This document shows positions 33,505 to 42,690 of a stretch of 56,770 nt of DNA, one piece after another. The notes under the pieces were generated by a model, which worked only from the letters and a program-made list of their open reading frames with translations, did no database searches and was not told where the DNA came from. Made by a program: the position numbers and the translations under genes. The stretch's first letter is position 1. Each line of letters begins with the position of its first letter. The stretch is from Rhodopseudomonas sp. AAP120 (GTDB taxonomy: Bacteria; Pseudomonadota; Alphaproteobacteria; Rhizobiales; Xanthobacteraceae). The DNA is taken from NCBI RefSeq assembly GCF_001295845.1, contig NZ_LJIC01000041.1, positions 1 through 56,770 of the forward strand, written 5' to 3'.

Positions 33505-36500
33505 TTAGTTGCCGCCGCCGAAGCGGCGGGACCACCAGCCGGCGCGGCGCGGGGCTTCCGGCGCGGGCTCCGCGGCGGCTTGCGGTTCGGGGGCCGGAGC
33601 AGGCGCGGCCTCGACCGGAGCCGCCTCGGCAGGCGGGCTCTCGAGCGACGCGGGTTCGATCGCCAGCGGCGTGGAGACCTCCGGCTTCGGCTCGGAGCTG
33701 CTGCCGAAATTCACCTTCTCGCGCACCGTCGAACGGCGCCGTGCGGTACGCTCGGCCGGCGTTTCCTCGGCGGCGGCCGGAGCTGGTTCGCTCGCCACCG
33801 GCGCGGGCTCGGGCGCAGCCTTCTCGGCGTTCTCGACTTCCGCCGCGAGGGCCGCTGGAGCCAGCGGAGCGGGGGGCGTGTCCTCGGCATCCGGCTCATG
33901 GCGCTTGCCGAGCCAGGGTTCGTCGGAGCTTTCCGCGGCGACCGCCTCGTTGGCGCCCTCCGCGTCGGCAGCAGTCTCGTCGGACGGCTCACCGGCGCCG
34001 AATTCGTCGGTCGCGCCGAGTGCGGCGTCATCGCCGCCTTCCTGACCGCCACGCCGGCGGCGACCACCGCGGCGACCGCGGCGACGCGGGCGGCGTTCGC
34101 CATTGGCCTGGTCGGCCCGGGCTTCGCCATCCGCCTCGGCGGCTTCGTCGGAGTCTTCGCCCTCGTCCTCAGCGGCGGCTTCGCCGGCCTCGGCAGCGAA
34201 CGGAGCCTCGCCGTCCTCGAGCGGTGCGCTGGCTTCGCGGCCTTCGCCACTGCGCGACCGGCGCCGCCGGCGGCGCTTGCGCTTGCGCTCGCCGCCTTCG
34301 CCTTCACCCGCTTCGCCGGCCTGTTCATCGGCAAGGCCGATGGTCTCGTCGGTCTCGATCTCGGCTTCGAAGTCGTAGCCTTCGTCGTCCGCATAAATCT
34401 CTTCGGGCTGCGGCACCACGGCCGCGACCTGCGCCGCCAGCAGCGCCTTGGCGGCTTCCAGCGTGTGCACCTGCTCGCCGCGATCGATCACGAACGACTG
34501 CTGGCCGGTCACCGTGCGGTCGGCGATCACCGACAGCGACACCTTGAAGCTGGTCTCGAGATCGCGGAGATGGCCGCGCTTCTGGTTGAGCACGTAGAGC
34601 GCGACGTCGTTGCGGGTGCGGACGATCAGATTGTGGGTCGCGCCCTTCATCAGGATCTCTTCGAGTCCGCGCAGCAGCTGCAGCGCCACCGAGGAGACCG
34701 ATCGGACGTGACCCGAGCCGCCGCAATGCGGGCAGGGCTCGGTCGAACTCTCCAGCACGCTGGCGCGGATGCGCTGGCGCGACATTTCCAGGAGGCCGAA
34801 ATGCGAGATGCGACCGACCTGGATGCGGGCGCGATCCTGCCGCAGGCAGTCGCTGAGCTTGCGCTCGACCGCACGGTTGTTGCGCTTCTCGTCCATGTCG
34901 ATGAAGTCGATGACGATCAGGCCGGCGAGGTCGCGCAGCCGGAGTTGCCGGGCGACTTCCTCGGCAGCCTCCATGTTGGTCTTGAGCGCGGTGTCCTCGA
35001 TGTGGTGCTCGCGGGTCGAGCGGCCCGAGTTGACGTCGATCGAAACCAGCGCCTCGGTCTGGTTGATGACGATGTAGCCGCCGGAGCGGAGCTGCACCGT
35101 CGGCGAGAACATCGCGTCGAGCTGGCTCTCGACACCCATCCGCGAGAACAGCGGCTGGCCGTCGCGATACAGCTTCACCGCGCGGACGTTCGACGGCATC
35201 AGCATCTGCATGAAGTCGCGGGCTTCCTGATAGCCGGCTTCGCCGGCCACCTGAATTTCATCGATCTCCTTGTTGTAGAGATCGCGCAGCGAGCGCTTGA
35301 TCAGCGAGCCTTCTTCATAGACCAGCGTCGGCGCCTGCGACCTCAGGGTGACGTCGCGAACCGTCTCCCACATCCGGATCAGATATTCGAAATCGCGCTT
35401 GATCTCCGGCTTGGTGCGGGTCGCGCCCGCGGTGCGCAGGATGATGCCCATGCCTTCCGGCACGTCGAGATCCTGCACCACTTCCTTGAGGCGCGAGCGG
35501 TCCTGCGCCGAGGTGATCTTGCGGCTGATGCCGCCGCCGCGCGCGGTGTTGGGCATCAGCACGGCGTAGCGGCCGGCGAGCGACAGATAGGTGGTCAGCG
35601 CCGCGCCCTTGTTGCCGCGCTCTTCCTTGACGACCTGCACCAGCATCACCTGCCGGCGCTTGATGACTTCCTGGATCTTGTACTGGCGGCGCGGACGGAA
35701 AGCGCGCTCCGGCACTTCCTCGAGCACGTCGTCGCCGCCGACGGACTCGACGATGTCTTCCTCGGCGTCGTCGTCCTCGTCGTCGTCGGCCTCGACTTCG
35801 CCTTCGACCAGTTCGTCGCCGGTTTCGTGGTCGTGGTCGTGGTCGTCTTCGCCATGCTCGTGATCATCGTCGTGCGCCGCCTCAGCGGTCTCGGCGATCG
35901 GGAACGGCGCGTCGTCGGCGTAGCCGGCATGGTCCTCGGAAAACTCGCCGTGCGCGGCGTGCTGTTCGTGATCGTCCGACGAATCGTTGTCGGCGCCTTC
36001 AGCCGCCTGGGAGGTCGGAGCGGCTGCGTCATGCGCGGCGGGTACCTCTGAGGTGGCCACGATCGACGGCGTGGCTTCAGACTCGGCGTGGGTGTCGCCG
36101 GCATCCTGATGGGCGGCCGCCGCCTGCTCGGGGTTCTGAGCTTCGTGACCTGCGGTGTCGACAGCGGAAGCCGGGCCGGCCTCGTGCTCCGCCAGTTCGT
36201 GCATCAGCGGTTCATGGTCCCGGTGATCATGGTCCGCGTGATCGCCGTGATCATGCTCGCTATGGTCGTGGCCCGCGTGGTCGTGGTGATCGTGCCCGGC
36301 GTCCGGGTGGCCATCGCCGTGTTCGGCAACGAACTCGTGCGGCTGCTCGGCGGCGGCCTCGATGATCTCGCTCTGCACGCGCTCGCCGTTGCCGCGGCGG
36401 CGGTGGCTGCGATGCCGCGAGCGCCGGCGGCTGGAGCGCTGCTCGCTCTCTTCCTCGGCTTCGCGGTGGGCGCGTTCGTCGGCCTCGATCAGGGCCTGCC

Positions 36501-36756
36501 GATCGGCGACCGGGATCTGGTAATAGTCCGGATGGATTTCGCTGAAAGCGAGGAAGCCGTGGCGGTTGCCGCCGTATTCGATAAAGGCGGCCTGCAGCGA
36601 GGGTTCGACCCGGGTGACTTTGGCGAGGTAGATGTTGCCGCGCAGTTGTTTGCGCTGGGCGGTCTCGAAATCAAACTCTTCGACGCGGTTGCCGCGGACC
36701 ACGACCACCCGGGTCTCTTCCGGGTGGGTGGCGTCGATCAGCATCTTGTTCGGCAT
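33505..36756 (-). CDS. rne: Ribonuclease E with a 260-residue insertion in the S1 domain
   Basis: This 1083-residue endonuclease is the core of the RNA degradosome and processes rRNA and mRNA. It has the split S1 domain (NIYLAKVTRVEPSLQAAFIE, then VQVVKEERGNKGAALTTYLS), catalytic Asp D574 in VSIDVNSGRS and D617 in LIVIDFIDM. A Zn-link CPHC (C675, C678) and a disordered C-terminal half follow, with Arg-rich (RKRKRRRRRRSRSG) and Ala/Glu/Pro-rich blocks. The insertion (about residues 90-352) carries dense His/Asp runs at 140-190 and 263-310. It replaces a loop of about ten residues in E. coli. The start MPNKMLIDATHPEETRV is standard for alphaproteobacteria. The C-terminal end GWWSRRFGGG is typical. 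Confidence 0.97.
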   Translation of the reverse strand: MPNKMLIDATHPEETRVVVVRGNRVEEFDFETAQRKQLRGNIYLAKVTRVEPSLQAAFIEYGGNRHGFLAFSEIHPDYYQIPVADRQALIEADERAHREAEEESEQRSSRRRSRHRSHRRRGNGERVQSEIIEAAAEQPHEFVAEHGDGHPDAGHDHHDHAGHDHSEHDHGDHADHDHRDHEPLMHELAEHEAGPASAVDTAGHEAQNPEQAAAAHQDAGDTHAESEATPSIVATSEVPAAHDAAAPTSQAAEGADNDSSDDHEQHAAHGEFSEDHAGYADDAPFPIAETAEAAHDDDHEHGEDDHDHDHETGDELVEGEVEADDDEDDDAEEDIVESVGGDDVLEEVPERAFRPRRQYKIQEVIKRRQVMLVQVVKEERGNKGAALTTYLSLAGRYAVLMPNTARGGGISRKITSAQDRSRLKEVVQDLDVPEGMGIILRTAGATRTKPEIKRDFEYLIRMWETVRDVTLRSQAPTLVYEEGSLIKRSLRDLYNKEIDEIQVAGEAGYQEARDFMQMLMPSNVRAVKLYRDGQPLFSRMGVESQLDAMFSPTVQLRSGGYIVINQTEALVSIDVNSGRSTREHHIEDTALKTNMEAAEEVARQLRLRDLAGLIVIDFIDMDEKRNNRAVERKLSDCLRQDRARIQVGRISHFGLLEMSRQRIRASVLESSTEPCPHCGGSGHVRSVSSVALQLLRGLEEILMKGATHNLIVRTRNDVALYVLNQKRGHLRDLETSFKVSLSVIADRTVTGQQSFVIDRGEQVHTLEAAKALLAAQVAAVVPQPEEIYADDEGYDFEAEIETDETIGLADEQAGEAGEGEGGERKRKRRRRRRSRSGEGREASAPLEDGEAPFAAEAGEAAAEDEGEDSDEAAEADGEARADQANGERRPRRRGRRGGRRRRGGQEGGDDAALGATDEFGAGEPSDETAADAEGANEAVAAESSDEPWLGKRHEPDAEDTPPAPLAPAALAAEVENAEKAAPEPAPVASEPAPAAAEETPAERTARRRSTVREKVNFGSSSEPKPEVSTPLAIEPASLESPPAEAAPVEAAPAPAPEPQAAAEPAPEAPRRAGWWSRRFGGGN

Positions 36757-37450
36757 TTTTCAACTCATGGCGGCGGAAAGCGCGCGAGACGGCCAGCGCA
36801 AGGGGCGCGGCCGGATAGCGCGACGGTCCACCTGATTCGGGGGTGAGGGGAAGGCCGAAACGCAACTCACCGCGCCGTGCCGTGAGACCCGAGGCATTGC
36901 GCGTGGCGAAGCGGTTGCTTCGCGGCGGCGCGGCCTTTGCGTGGGTCCGGTTCGGCATCGCAATTTGGCGCATCAAGCGTCGGCCCGTCTGAACGAGTGG
37001 CGGCAAAGCATCCGCCGTGTCTTCTTGCTGAAGGACCGGCCTCGCGCCGAAGCGCTCACCGGCATGGATCATCCGGCCTTGAGGCCGGACGGATCGGTCA
37101 TGAAGAGTCTGAACCGTCCCTGGTACGAAGAAGCCCGGGGACCGGACGCCGCTCGGGCCTCACCGACGTTCCTGCCTGGCCGCGCACTGCGCTGACGAGG
37201 AGGGGCCGGAAAAACGCAAAATCCCGCTTGTTGAGGTTCGAGGGATCGGGCGCTGCACCAAGTGGCTGAACGCGACACAACCGGAAGGATTAGACCGTCA
37301 GCACTAGATACATACGTGGATTGGCTCTCGCTTGCAAGGAGAGCGTCGCCGGCCGGTCACACTGCGGTTTAATCGGATCGCGCCGCTTAACAGCCGATTA
37401 ACCACGCAGTTCTATTGCGGTAGAAGACCAGCGGAGAGGGGCTCGAATCC
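36757..37450. other. 694-nt divergent region between rne and amiC
   Basis: This region must carry the rne promoter and leader (minus strand) and the amiC promoter (plus). I see a perfect 7-bp hairpin with a TTGA loop (TCCGGCC 37072-37078, GGCCGGA 37083-37089), an 8-bp inverted repeat TTAATCGG/CCGATTAA (37369-37376, 37394-37401) and a CtrA-like box (37387-37402). RNase E leaders in other bacteria autoregulate, so a long leader is expected, but I did not find a recognisable element. Open frames here have no family features. Confidence 0.6.
37387..37402 (+). promoter_or_regulatory. CtrA-like full site upstream of amiC
   Basis: TTAA-CAGCCGA-TTAAC matches the alphaproteobacterial CtrA consensus TTAA-N7-TTAAC exactly. 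It lies 49 bp upstream of the amiC start and inside an AT-rich island in otherwise GC-rich DNA. A third TTAA occurs at 37369-37372. CtrA binding is predicted, not shown. Confidence 0.6.
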
Positions 37451-38755
37451 TTGCAGGGGCGCGCAAATCATTTTGTTTTGTTCCGCGCCCTCCTGGCGTG
37501 CGCTGCAGCATTGGTGTGCCTGCCGGCAGCCGCTGCCACCGCCGCGCCCGACCAGCCGGCGCCGGCCGCCATCCCCAATAACAGCTTCCCGATCGCCTCC
37601 GACGCCCGCCTCGCCGGCGACGACACGCAGACCCGCTTCATTGTCGACCTCGACGCCAAGGTGCCGCTGCGGGCGTTCACGCTCGCCGATCCCTACCGGG
37701 TCGTGATCGATCTGCCGCAGATCAATTTCCGGCTGCCCGCGGCGGTCGGCACTTCGGGGCGCGGCCTGATCAAGGCGTTTCGCTATGGCCTGGTGATGCC
37801 GGGCGGCTCGCGAATCGTGCTCGAGCTGGCCGGACCCGCCAGGATCGCCAAGGCCGACATGCTGGACGCCGCCAACGGCCAGCCGGCCAGGATGGTGATC
37901 GAGCTCGATTCGGTCGATCGAACCGCTTTTGAAGCGCAGCTCGGCGCCGAAAAGGGCCCCGAATTGCGCCCGTCGGTCGGTGCGGCCGACGGGACGGCCT
38001 CGGTGACGGGAGGCGTCGAAACCGCCAAGCCGGAGGCGACGAAGGACGACCTGCGGCCGGTGGTGGTGCTCGATCCGGGTCATGGCGGGATCGACAACGG
38101 CACGCAGTCCGCCAGCGGCATCGCCGAAAAGACCCTGGTGCTGGATTTCGCCCTGGCGCTGCGCGACCAGATGGAGAAGGCCGGCAAATATCGGGTGGTG
38201 CTGACGCGCGCCGACGACACCTTCATCCCGCTCAACGATCGGGTGAAGATCGCCCGTGCCCGAGGCGCGGCGCTGTTCGTGTCGATCCACGCCGATGCGC
38301 TGCCGCGCAGCGAGGGTGACGCCCAGGGCGCCACCATCTACACGCTGTCCGACAAGGCCTCCGACGCCGAAGCGCAGCGGCTGGCCGATGCCGAAAACAA
38401 GGCCGACGCGATCGGCGGCGTCAATCTGACCGAAGAGCCGACCGAGGTCGCCGATATCCTGATCGATCTGGCGCAGCGGGAGACCAAGACGTTCTCCAAC
38501 CGCTTCGCCCGCACGCTGATGCGGGAGATGAAGGGGACCACCCGGCTGCACAAAAATCCGCTGAAGTCCGCCGGCTTCCGGGTGCTGAAGGCACCGGACG
38601 TGCCTTCGGTGCTGCTCGAATTGGGGTACGTCTCCAACAAGGGCGACCTGCAGCAGCTCGTCTCGGAGCAGTGGCGGACCAAGACCGTCGGCGCAGTTGC
38701 CCAGGCGATCGATTCGTTTTTCGCCAAGCGGGTGGTTTCGGCCAAGCCGGACTGA
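37451..38755 (+). CDS. amiC: N-acetylmuramoyl-L-alanine amidase (AmiC type) with AMIN domain
   Basis: This 434-residue periplasmic enzyme cleaves the MurNAc-L-Ala bond and helps separate daughter cells. It has a signal peptide (LFRALLACAAALVCLPAAA), an AMIN domain (about 45-160, with RFIVDLDAKVPLRAF and YRVVIDLPQ) that targets the septum, and a C-terminal Amidase_3 domain. Zn ligands and catalytic residues appear in VVLDPGHGG, the Glu after SGIAEKT, SIHADA and LLELGYVSN. The first possible start in frame is TTG 37451, 9 nt after GAGAGGGG; no ATG or GTG lies between the preceding in-frame stop (37421) and it. It precedes mrcA on the same strand. A CtrA-like site lies 49 bp upstream. Confidence 0.93.
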   Translation: MQGRANHFVLFRALLACAAALVCLPAAAATAAPDQPAPAAIPNNSFPIASDARLAGDDTQTRFIVDLDAKVPLRAFTLADPYRVVIDLPQINFRLPAAVGTSGRGLIKAFRYGLVMPGGSRIVLELAGPARIAKADMLDAANGQPARMVIELDSVDRTAFEAQLGAEKGPELRPSVGAADGTASVTGGVETAKPEATKDDLRPVVVLDPGHGGIDNGTQSASGIAEKTLVLDFALALRDQMEKAGKYRVVLTRADDTFIPLNDRVKIARARGAALFVSIHADALPRSEGDAQGATIYTLSDKASDAEAQRLADAENKADAIGGVNLTEEPTEVADILIDLAQRETKTFSNRFARTLMREMKGTTRLHKNPLKSAGFRVLKAPDVPSVLLELGYVSNKGDLQQLVSEQWRTKTVGAVAQAIDSFFAKRVVSAKPD

Positions 38756-38942
38756 GCGCCGCCGGGCAGAGCCCTAGTTTGGCCACAGCGTAAGTTCTAT
38801 AAGACGAGCAGTGCTGTTCGTGATTTCGGCCTGAATCGAGGCCGGTCCCGGTGAGCGTGATCGCAGGGTTGCGGACCGCGCCAATCTCGTTCAAGGGACA
38901 TTTCGCCGCGTCGCGCGGTCCTCGTGATACGGAACTCCATCG

Positions 38943-41438
38943 ATGCGCTTGCTGCTGCGGTTCTTCGGCTTTCTATTCGCGGCCGGGACGATCGTGTTTC
39001 TGGTCGGCGTCGCCGCCGCAGCCGGGCTGATCTGGCATTTTTCCAAGGACTTGCCGGACTACTCTCAGCTGCAGGATTACGAGCCGCCGGTGATGACGCG
39101 CGTCCACGCCGCGGACGGTTCGCTGGTCGGCGAGTACTCCAAGGAGCGCCGGTTGTACCTGCCGATCCAGGCGGTGCCGAAGCTGGTGATCAATGCCTTC
39201 CTGGCGGCCGAGGACAAGAATTTCTACGAGCACGGCGGCATCGATTATTCGGGCATGGCCCGGGCCGCGGTGTTGTACGCGCAGAATATCGGCTCCAACC
39301 GCCGGCCGCAGGGCGCCTCGACCATCACCCAGCAGGTCGCCAAGAACTTCCTGCTGACCAATGAGGTGTCGTTCACCCGTAAGATCAAGGAAGCGCTGCT
39401 GGCGATGCGCATCGAGCGGGCCTATTCCAAGGACCGCATCCTCGAACTGTATCTCAACGAGATCTATCTCGGCCTCGGCGCCTACGGCATCGCCGCCGCG
39501 TCGCTGGTGTATTTCGACAAGTCGGTCAACGAGCTGACGGTCGCCGAAGCATCGTATCTGGCTGCGCTCCCCAAAGCTCCGTCTTCTCTGCACCCGGTGA
39601 AGAATCACGATCGCGCCGTCGAGCGTCGCAACTACGTGATCGACCGGCTGCTGGAGAATGGCTGGATCAAGCAGGCCGACGCCGACAAGGCCCGCAAGGA
39701 GCCGCTGACCGTCGCCACCCGCGGCACCGGCGCTCATACCTTTGCGGGCGAATATTTCGCCGAGGAAGTCCGCCGCGACGTGCTCGAGCGTTACGGCGAG
39801 AAGAAGCTGTACGAGGGCGGTCTGTCGGTGCGTGCCACGCTCGATCCCAAGCTGCAGGTCGAGGCTCGCAGGACCATGACCGCCGGGCTGGTCAAATTCG
39901 ACGAGGCGCAGGGCTGGCGCGGCTCGCACACCAAGCTCGATATCAGCGGCGACTGGGGCGTGAAGCTCGCGGAGGTCAAGTCGCTGTCGGACATCTCGCC
40001 CTGGCGGATGGCGGTGGTGCTCGAAACGTCCGACCAGTCGGCCCGGATCGGCTTCCAGCCGGGACGTGAACTCGGCGGCGCCGTGTCCAAGCAGCGCGAG
40101 ACCGGACTGATCACGCTCGACGGCGTGCGCTGGGCCAAGGCTGCCGCCGGCCCGCAACGCGGGCGGACCCCGAGCACGGTGTCGCAGGTGTTGTCGCCCG
40201 GTGACGTGATCTATGCGGATCCCTTGCTCGACAAGGAAGGCAAGATCGTCGACGGCCAGTACCGGCTGCGGCAGATCCCGGAAGTCTCCGGCGCGATGGT
40301 GGCGATGGACCCGTCCACCGGCCGCGTGCTGGCGATGGTCGGCGGCTTCTCGTTCGACCAGAGCCAGTTCAACCGCGCCACCCAGGCGTATCGGCAGCCG
40401 GGCTCGTCGTTCAAGCCGCTGGTGTATTCGGCCGCGATGGACAACGGCTACACGCCGTCCACCGTGGTGATCGACGCGCCGATCGAAATCGATCAGGGCC
40501 AGGGCGTCGGCGTCTGGCGGCCGGAGAACTATTCGACCGGCAAGTACTACGGCCCGACGACGCTGCGTAACGCGCTGCAGCGCTCGCTCAACACCGTGAC
40601 GGTGCGGCTGGCGCAGGACATCGGCATGCCGCTGATCGGTGAATACGCCAAGCGGTTCGGCGTCTATGACGAACTGCCGAACTATCTGTCCTATGCGCTC
40701 GGCGCCGGCGAGACCACCGTGATGCGGATGGTGACCGCTTATTCGATGTTCGCCAACGGCGGGCGGCGGGTGAAGGCGACGCTGATCGACCGTATCCAGG
40801 ATCGTTACGGCCACACCATCTTCAAGCACGACGCCCGCGAATGCCGTGGCTGCGACGCCCCCGAGGGCTGGAAGAACCAGCCCGAGCCGCAACTGGTGGA
40901 CCGCCGCGAGCAGGTGCTCGATCCGATGACCGCCTATCAGATCACGTCGATGATGGAAGGCGTCGTCCAGGCCGGCACCGCCACCGTGCTGCGCGAAGTC
41001 GGCAAGCCGATCGCCGGCAAGACCGGCACGACCAACGACGAGAAGGACGCCTGGTTCATCGGCTTCTCGCCGGACCTCGTGGTCGGCATCTACTTCGGCT
41101 ACGACAAGCCGCGCAATCTCGGCCGCGGCGCTACCGGCGGCCATCTCGCGGCGCCGGTCGCCAAGGACTTCTTCAAGCTCGCGCTCGCCGACAAGCCGGC
41201 GGTGCCGTTCCGCGTCCCGGCCGGCATCAAGCTGATCCGCGTCGACGCCAAGTCCGGCATGCGCGCCGGCCCGGGCGACGGCGGCCGCACCATCCTCGAG
41301 GCGTTCAAGCCCGGCACCGCGCCGCCCGACAATTACTCGGTGATCGGCGTCGCCGACGCCGACGGCCGCCAGCAGCAGCCGGCACCACCCCCGGACGACC
41401 GCGGCTTCTTCCGGCCCGGCACAGGCGGGCTGTACTAA
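38943..41438 (+). CDS. mrcA: Penicillin-binding protein 1A (bifunctional transglycosylase/transpeptidase)
   Basis: This 831-residue inner-membrane protein polymerises and crosslinks peptidoglycan. A membrane helix (about 10-30) precedes the GT51 domain, with the catalytic E90 in AAEDKNFYEHGG and the further motifs GASTITQQVAKN and RKIKEALLA. The transpeptidase domain carries S488-x-x-K491 in GSSFKPL, the SLN motif in RSLNTVTVRL and K693-T-G-T in AGKTGTTND. The C-terminal tail is Gln/Pro-rich. ATG 38943 is the start. Gene order amiC-mrcA-prfB is conserved in Rhizobiales. Confidence 0.97.
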   Translation: MRLLLRFFGFLFAAGTIVFLVGVAAAAGLIWHFSKDLPDYSQLQDYEPPVMTRVHAADGSLVGEYSKERRLYLPIQAVPKLVINAFLAAEDKNFYEHGGIDYSGMARAAVLYAQNIGSNRRPQGASTITQQVAKNFLLTNEVSFTRKIKEALLAMRIERAYSKDRILELYLNEIYLGLGAYGIAAASLVYFDKSVNELTVAEASYLAALPKAPSSLHPVKNHDRAVERRNYVIDRLLENGWIKQADADKARKEPLTVATRGTGAHTFAGEYFAEEVRRDVLERYGEKKLYEGGLSVRATLDPKLQVEARRTMTAGLVKFDEAQGWRGSHTKLDISGDWGVKLAEVKSLSDISPWRMAVVLETSDQSARIGFQPGRELGGAVSKQRETGLITLDGVRWAKAAAGPQRGRTPSTVSQVLSPGDVIYADPLLDKEGKIVDGQYRLRQIPEVSGAMVAMDPSTGRVLAMVGGFSFDQSQFNRATQAYRQPGSSFKPLVYSAAMDNGYTPSTVVIDAPIEIDQGQGVGVWRPENYSTGKYYGPTTLRNALQRSLNTVTVRLAQDIGMPLIGEYAKRFGVYDELPNYLSYALGAGETTVMRMVTAYSMFANGGRRVKATLIDRIQDRYGHTIFKHDARECRGCDAPEGWKNQPEPQLVDRREQVLDPMTAYQITSMMEGVVQAGTATVLREVGKPIAGKTGTTNDEKDAWFIGFSPDLVVGIYFGYDKPRNLGRGATGGHLAAPVAKDFFKLALADKPAVPFRVPAGIKLIRVDAKSGMRAGPGDGGRTILEAFKPGTAPPDNYSVIGVADADGRQQQPAPPPDDRGFFRPGTGGLY

Positions 41439-41448
41439 ATCGGCGATC

Positions 41449-41476
41449 AATCGCCGCGCGGTCGATCGCGGCGATT
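41449..41476 (+). terminator. Probable terminator of mrcA
   Basis: AATCGCCGCG (41449-41458) pairs perfectly with CGCGGCGATT (41467-41476) around an 8-nt loop, followed by GCGCTTTGCC. It lies 10 nt after the mrcA stop. The T tract is weak, so the structure is clear but termination efficiency is not. Confidence 0.6.
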
Positions 41477-41556
41477 GCGCTTTGCCGCTGCGCCCGCTAA
41501 ATCGCCTGCATCATCCTGGCGGCCACGAAGGCCGCATTGTCGCCATCAGAGTTTTC

Positions 41557-42688
41557 ATGCGCGCAGAAATCGAACGCCTCGTCGAAGAGATCAAGCAGTC
41601 AGTCGGGCTGCTGAGGAGGCATCTTTGACGTCGATCAGTCGACCGTCCGCCTCGCGGAGCTGAACAAGCTCGCCGAAGATCCCGACCTCTGGAACGACCC
41701 GCAGAAGGCCCAGAGGCTGATGCAGGAGCGCACCTCACTTGAGGATTCGCTCACCGGCATCGGCAAGGTCGAGCAGGAGCTCGCCGACAACGTCGAGATG
41801 ATTGAACTCGGCGAGGCCGAAGGCGATGACAGCATCGTCAAAGAGGCCGAGGACGCGCTCAAAGCGCTGAAGAAGGAAGTGGCGCGCCGCGAGCTGGAAG
41901 CGCTGCTGTCCGGCGAAGCCGACAAGTTCGACACCTATCTCGAAGTCCACGCCGGCGCCGGCGGCACCGAGAGCCAGGACTGGGCCTCGATGCTGCTGCG
42001 CATGTACACGCGCTGGGCGGAGAAGCACGGCTTCAAGATCGAGTATCTCGAAGAGTCGGAAGGCGAAGAGGCGGGGATCAAGTCGGCGACGATTCAGATC
42101 TCCGGCCACAACGCCTATGGCTGGCTGAAGACCGAGGCAGGGGTGCACCGTCTGGTTCGGATCTCGCCGTTCGACTCCAACGCTCGCCGGCATACGTCGT
42201 TCTCGTCGGTGCAGATCTTCCCGGTGATCGACGACAGCATCAAGATCGACATCAAGGAATCGGACGTGCGCACCGACACCATGCGGTCGGGCGGCGCCGG
42301 CGGTCAGCACGTCAACAAGACCGAGTCGGCGGTGCGCCTGACGCATATTCCGACCGGCGTCGCGGTGGTCTGTCAGGCCGGACGCTCGCAGCACAAGAAC
42401 CGCGCCCAGGCATGGGACATGCTGCGCGCGCGCTTGTACGAGATCGAGTTGAAGAAGCGCGAAGAGCAAGCTGCTGCCGATCAGGCCGCCAAGACCGAGA
42501 TCGGTTGGGGTCACCAGATCCGCTCCTACGTGCTGCAGCCGTATCAGATGGTCAAAGACCTGCGCACCGGCGTGCAGACCTCCGACACCGCCGGCGTGCT
42601 CGACGGCGACCTCGACGAGTTCATGGCCGCGACGCTGGCGCAACGTGCGTTCGGGACCGGGCCGGGAGCGGTCGAGGACGTGGACTAA
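41557..42688 (+). CDS. prfB: Peptide chain release factor 2 with programmed +1 frameshift
   Basis: This gene encodes RF2, which reads UGA and UAA stop codons and hydrolyses peptidyl-tRNA. The first frame encodes 23 residues ([20 protein letters not shown]..) and ends at CTT-TGA (41623-41628). Reading shifts +1 to GAC at 41627 and continues to TAA 42686-42688, giving about 376 residues in total. The second part holds the anticodon-like SPF ([11 protein letters not shown]) and the catalytic GGQ ([14 protein letters not shown]). The internal Shine-Dalgarno AGGAGG at 41614-41619 has the classical spacing to CTT-TGA-C. The following dehydrogenase starts 2 nt after the stop. Confidence 0.97.
41614..41629 (+). 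promoter_or_regulatory. prfB: Programmed +1 ribosomal frameshift signal in prfB
   Basis: AGGAGG (41614-41619), then CAT, then the slippery CTT-TGA-C (41623-41629) reproduces the E. coli RF2 autoregulation site (SD-like AGGGGG, TAT, CTT-TGA-C). When RF2 is scarce the ribosome pauses at UGA and slips forward on CUU, restoring RF2 synthesis. Confidence 0.95.
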
Positions 42689-42690
42689 GC

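Noticed and set aside
33457-36051. 864-codon plus-strand open frame opposite rne
   Set aside because: It is a shadow of the Asp/Glu/His-rich rne coding sequence. The RNase E frame has all catalytic motifs and a terminator; this one has none.
36671-37072. 133-codon minus-strand frame overlapping the rne start
   Set aside because: It has no ribosome site or family feature and is Arg/Pro-rich; it overlaps the rne N-terminus in another frame.
38973-41450. 825-codon minus-strand open frame opposite mrcA
   Set aside because: It has antisense codon composition only; PBP1A motifs are complete on the plus strand.
41557-41628. prfB as a pseudogene because of an in-frame TGA
   Set aside because: The stop is the conserved RF2 programmed frameshift (AGGAGG, CTT-TGA-C), not a mutation.
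42412-42690. Upstream extension of the dehydrogenase frame into prfB
   Set aside because: It is out of frame with RF2 and Arg-rich; the Rossmann fold begins right after GTG 42691.
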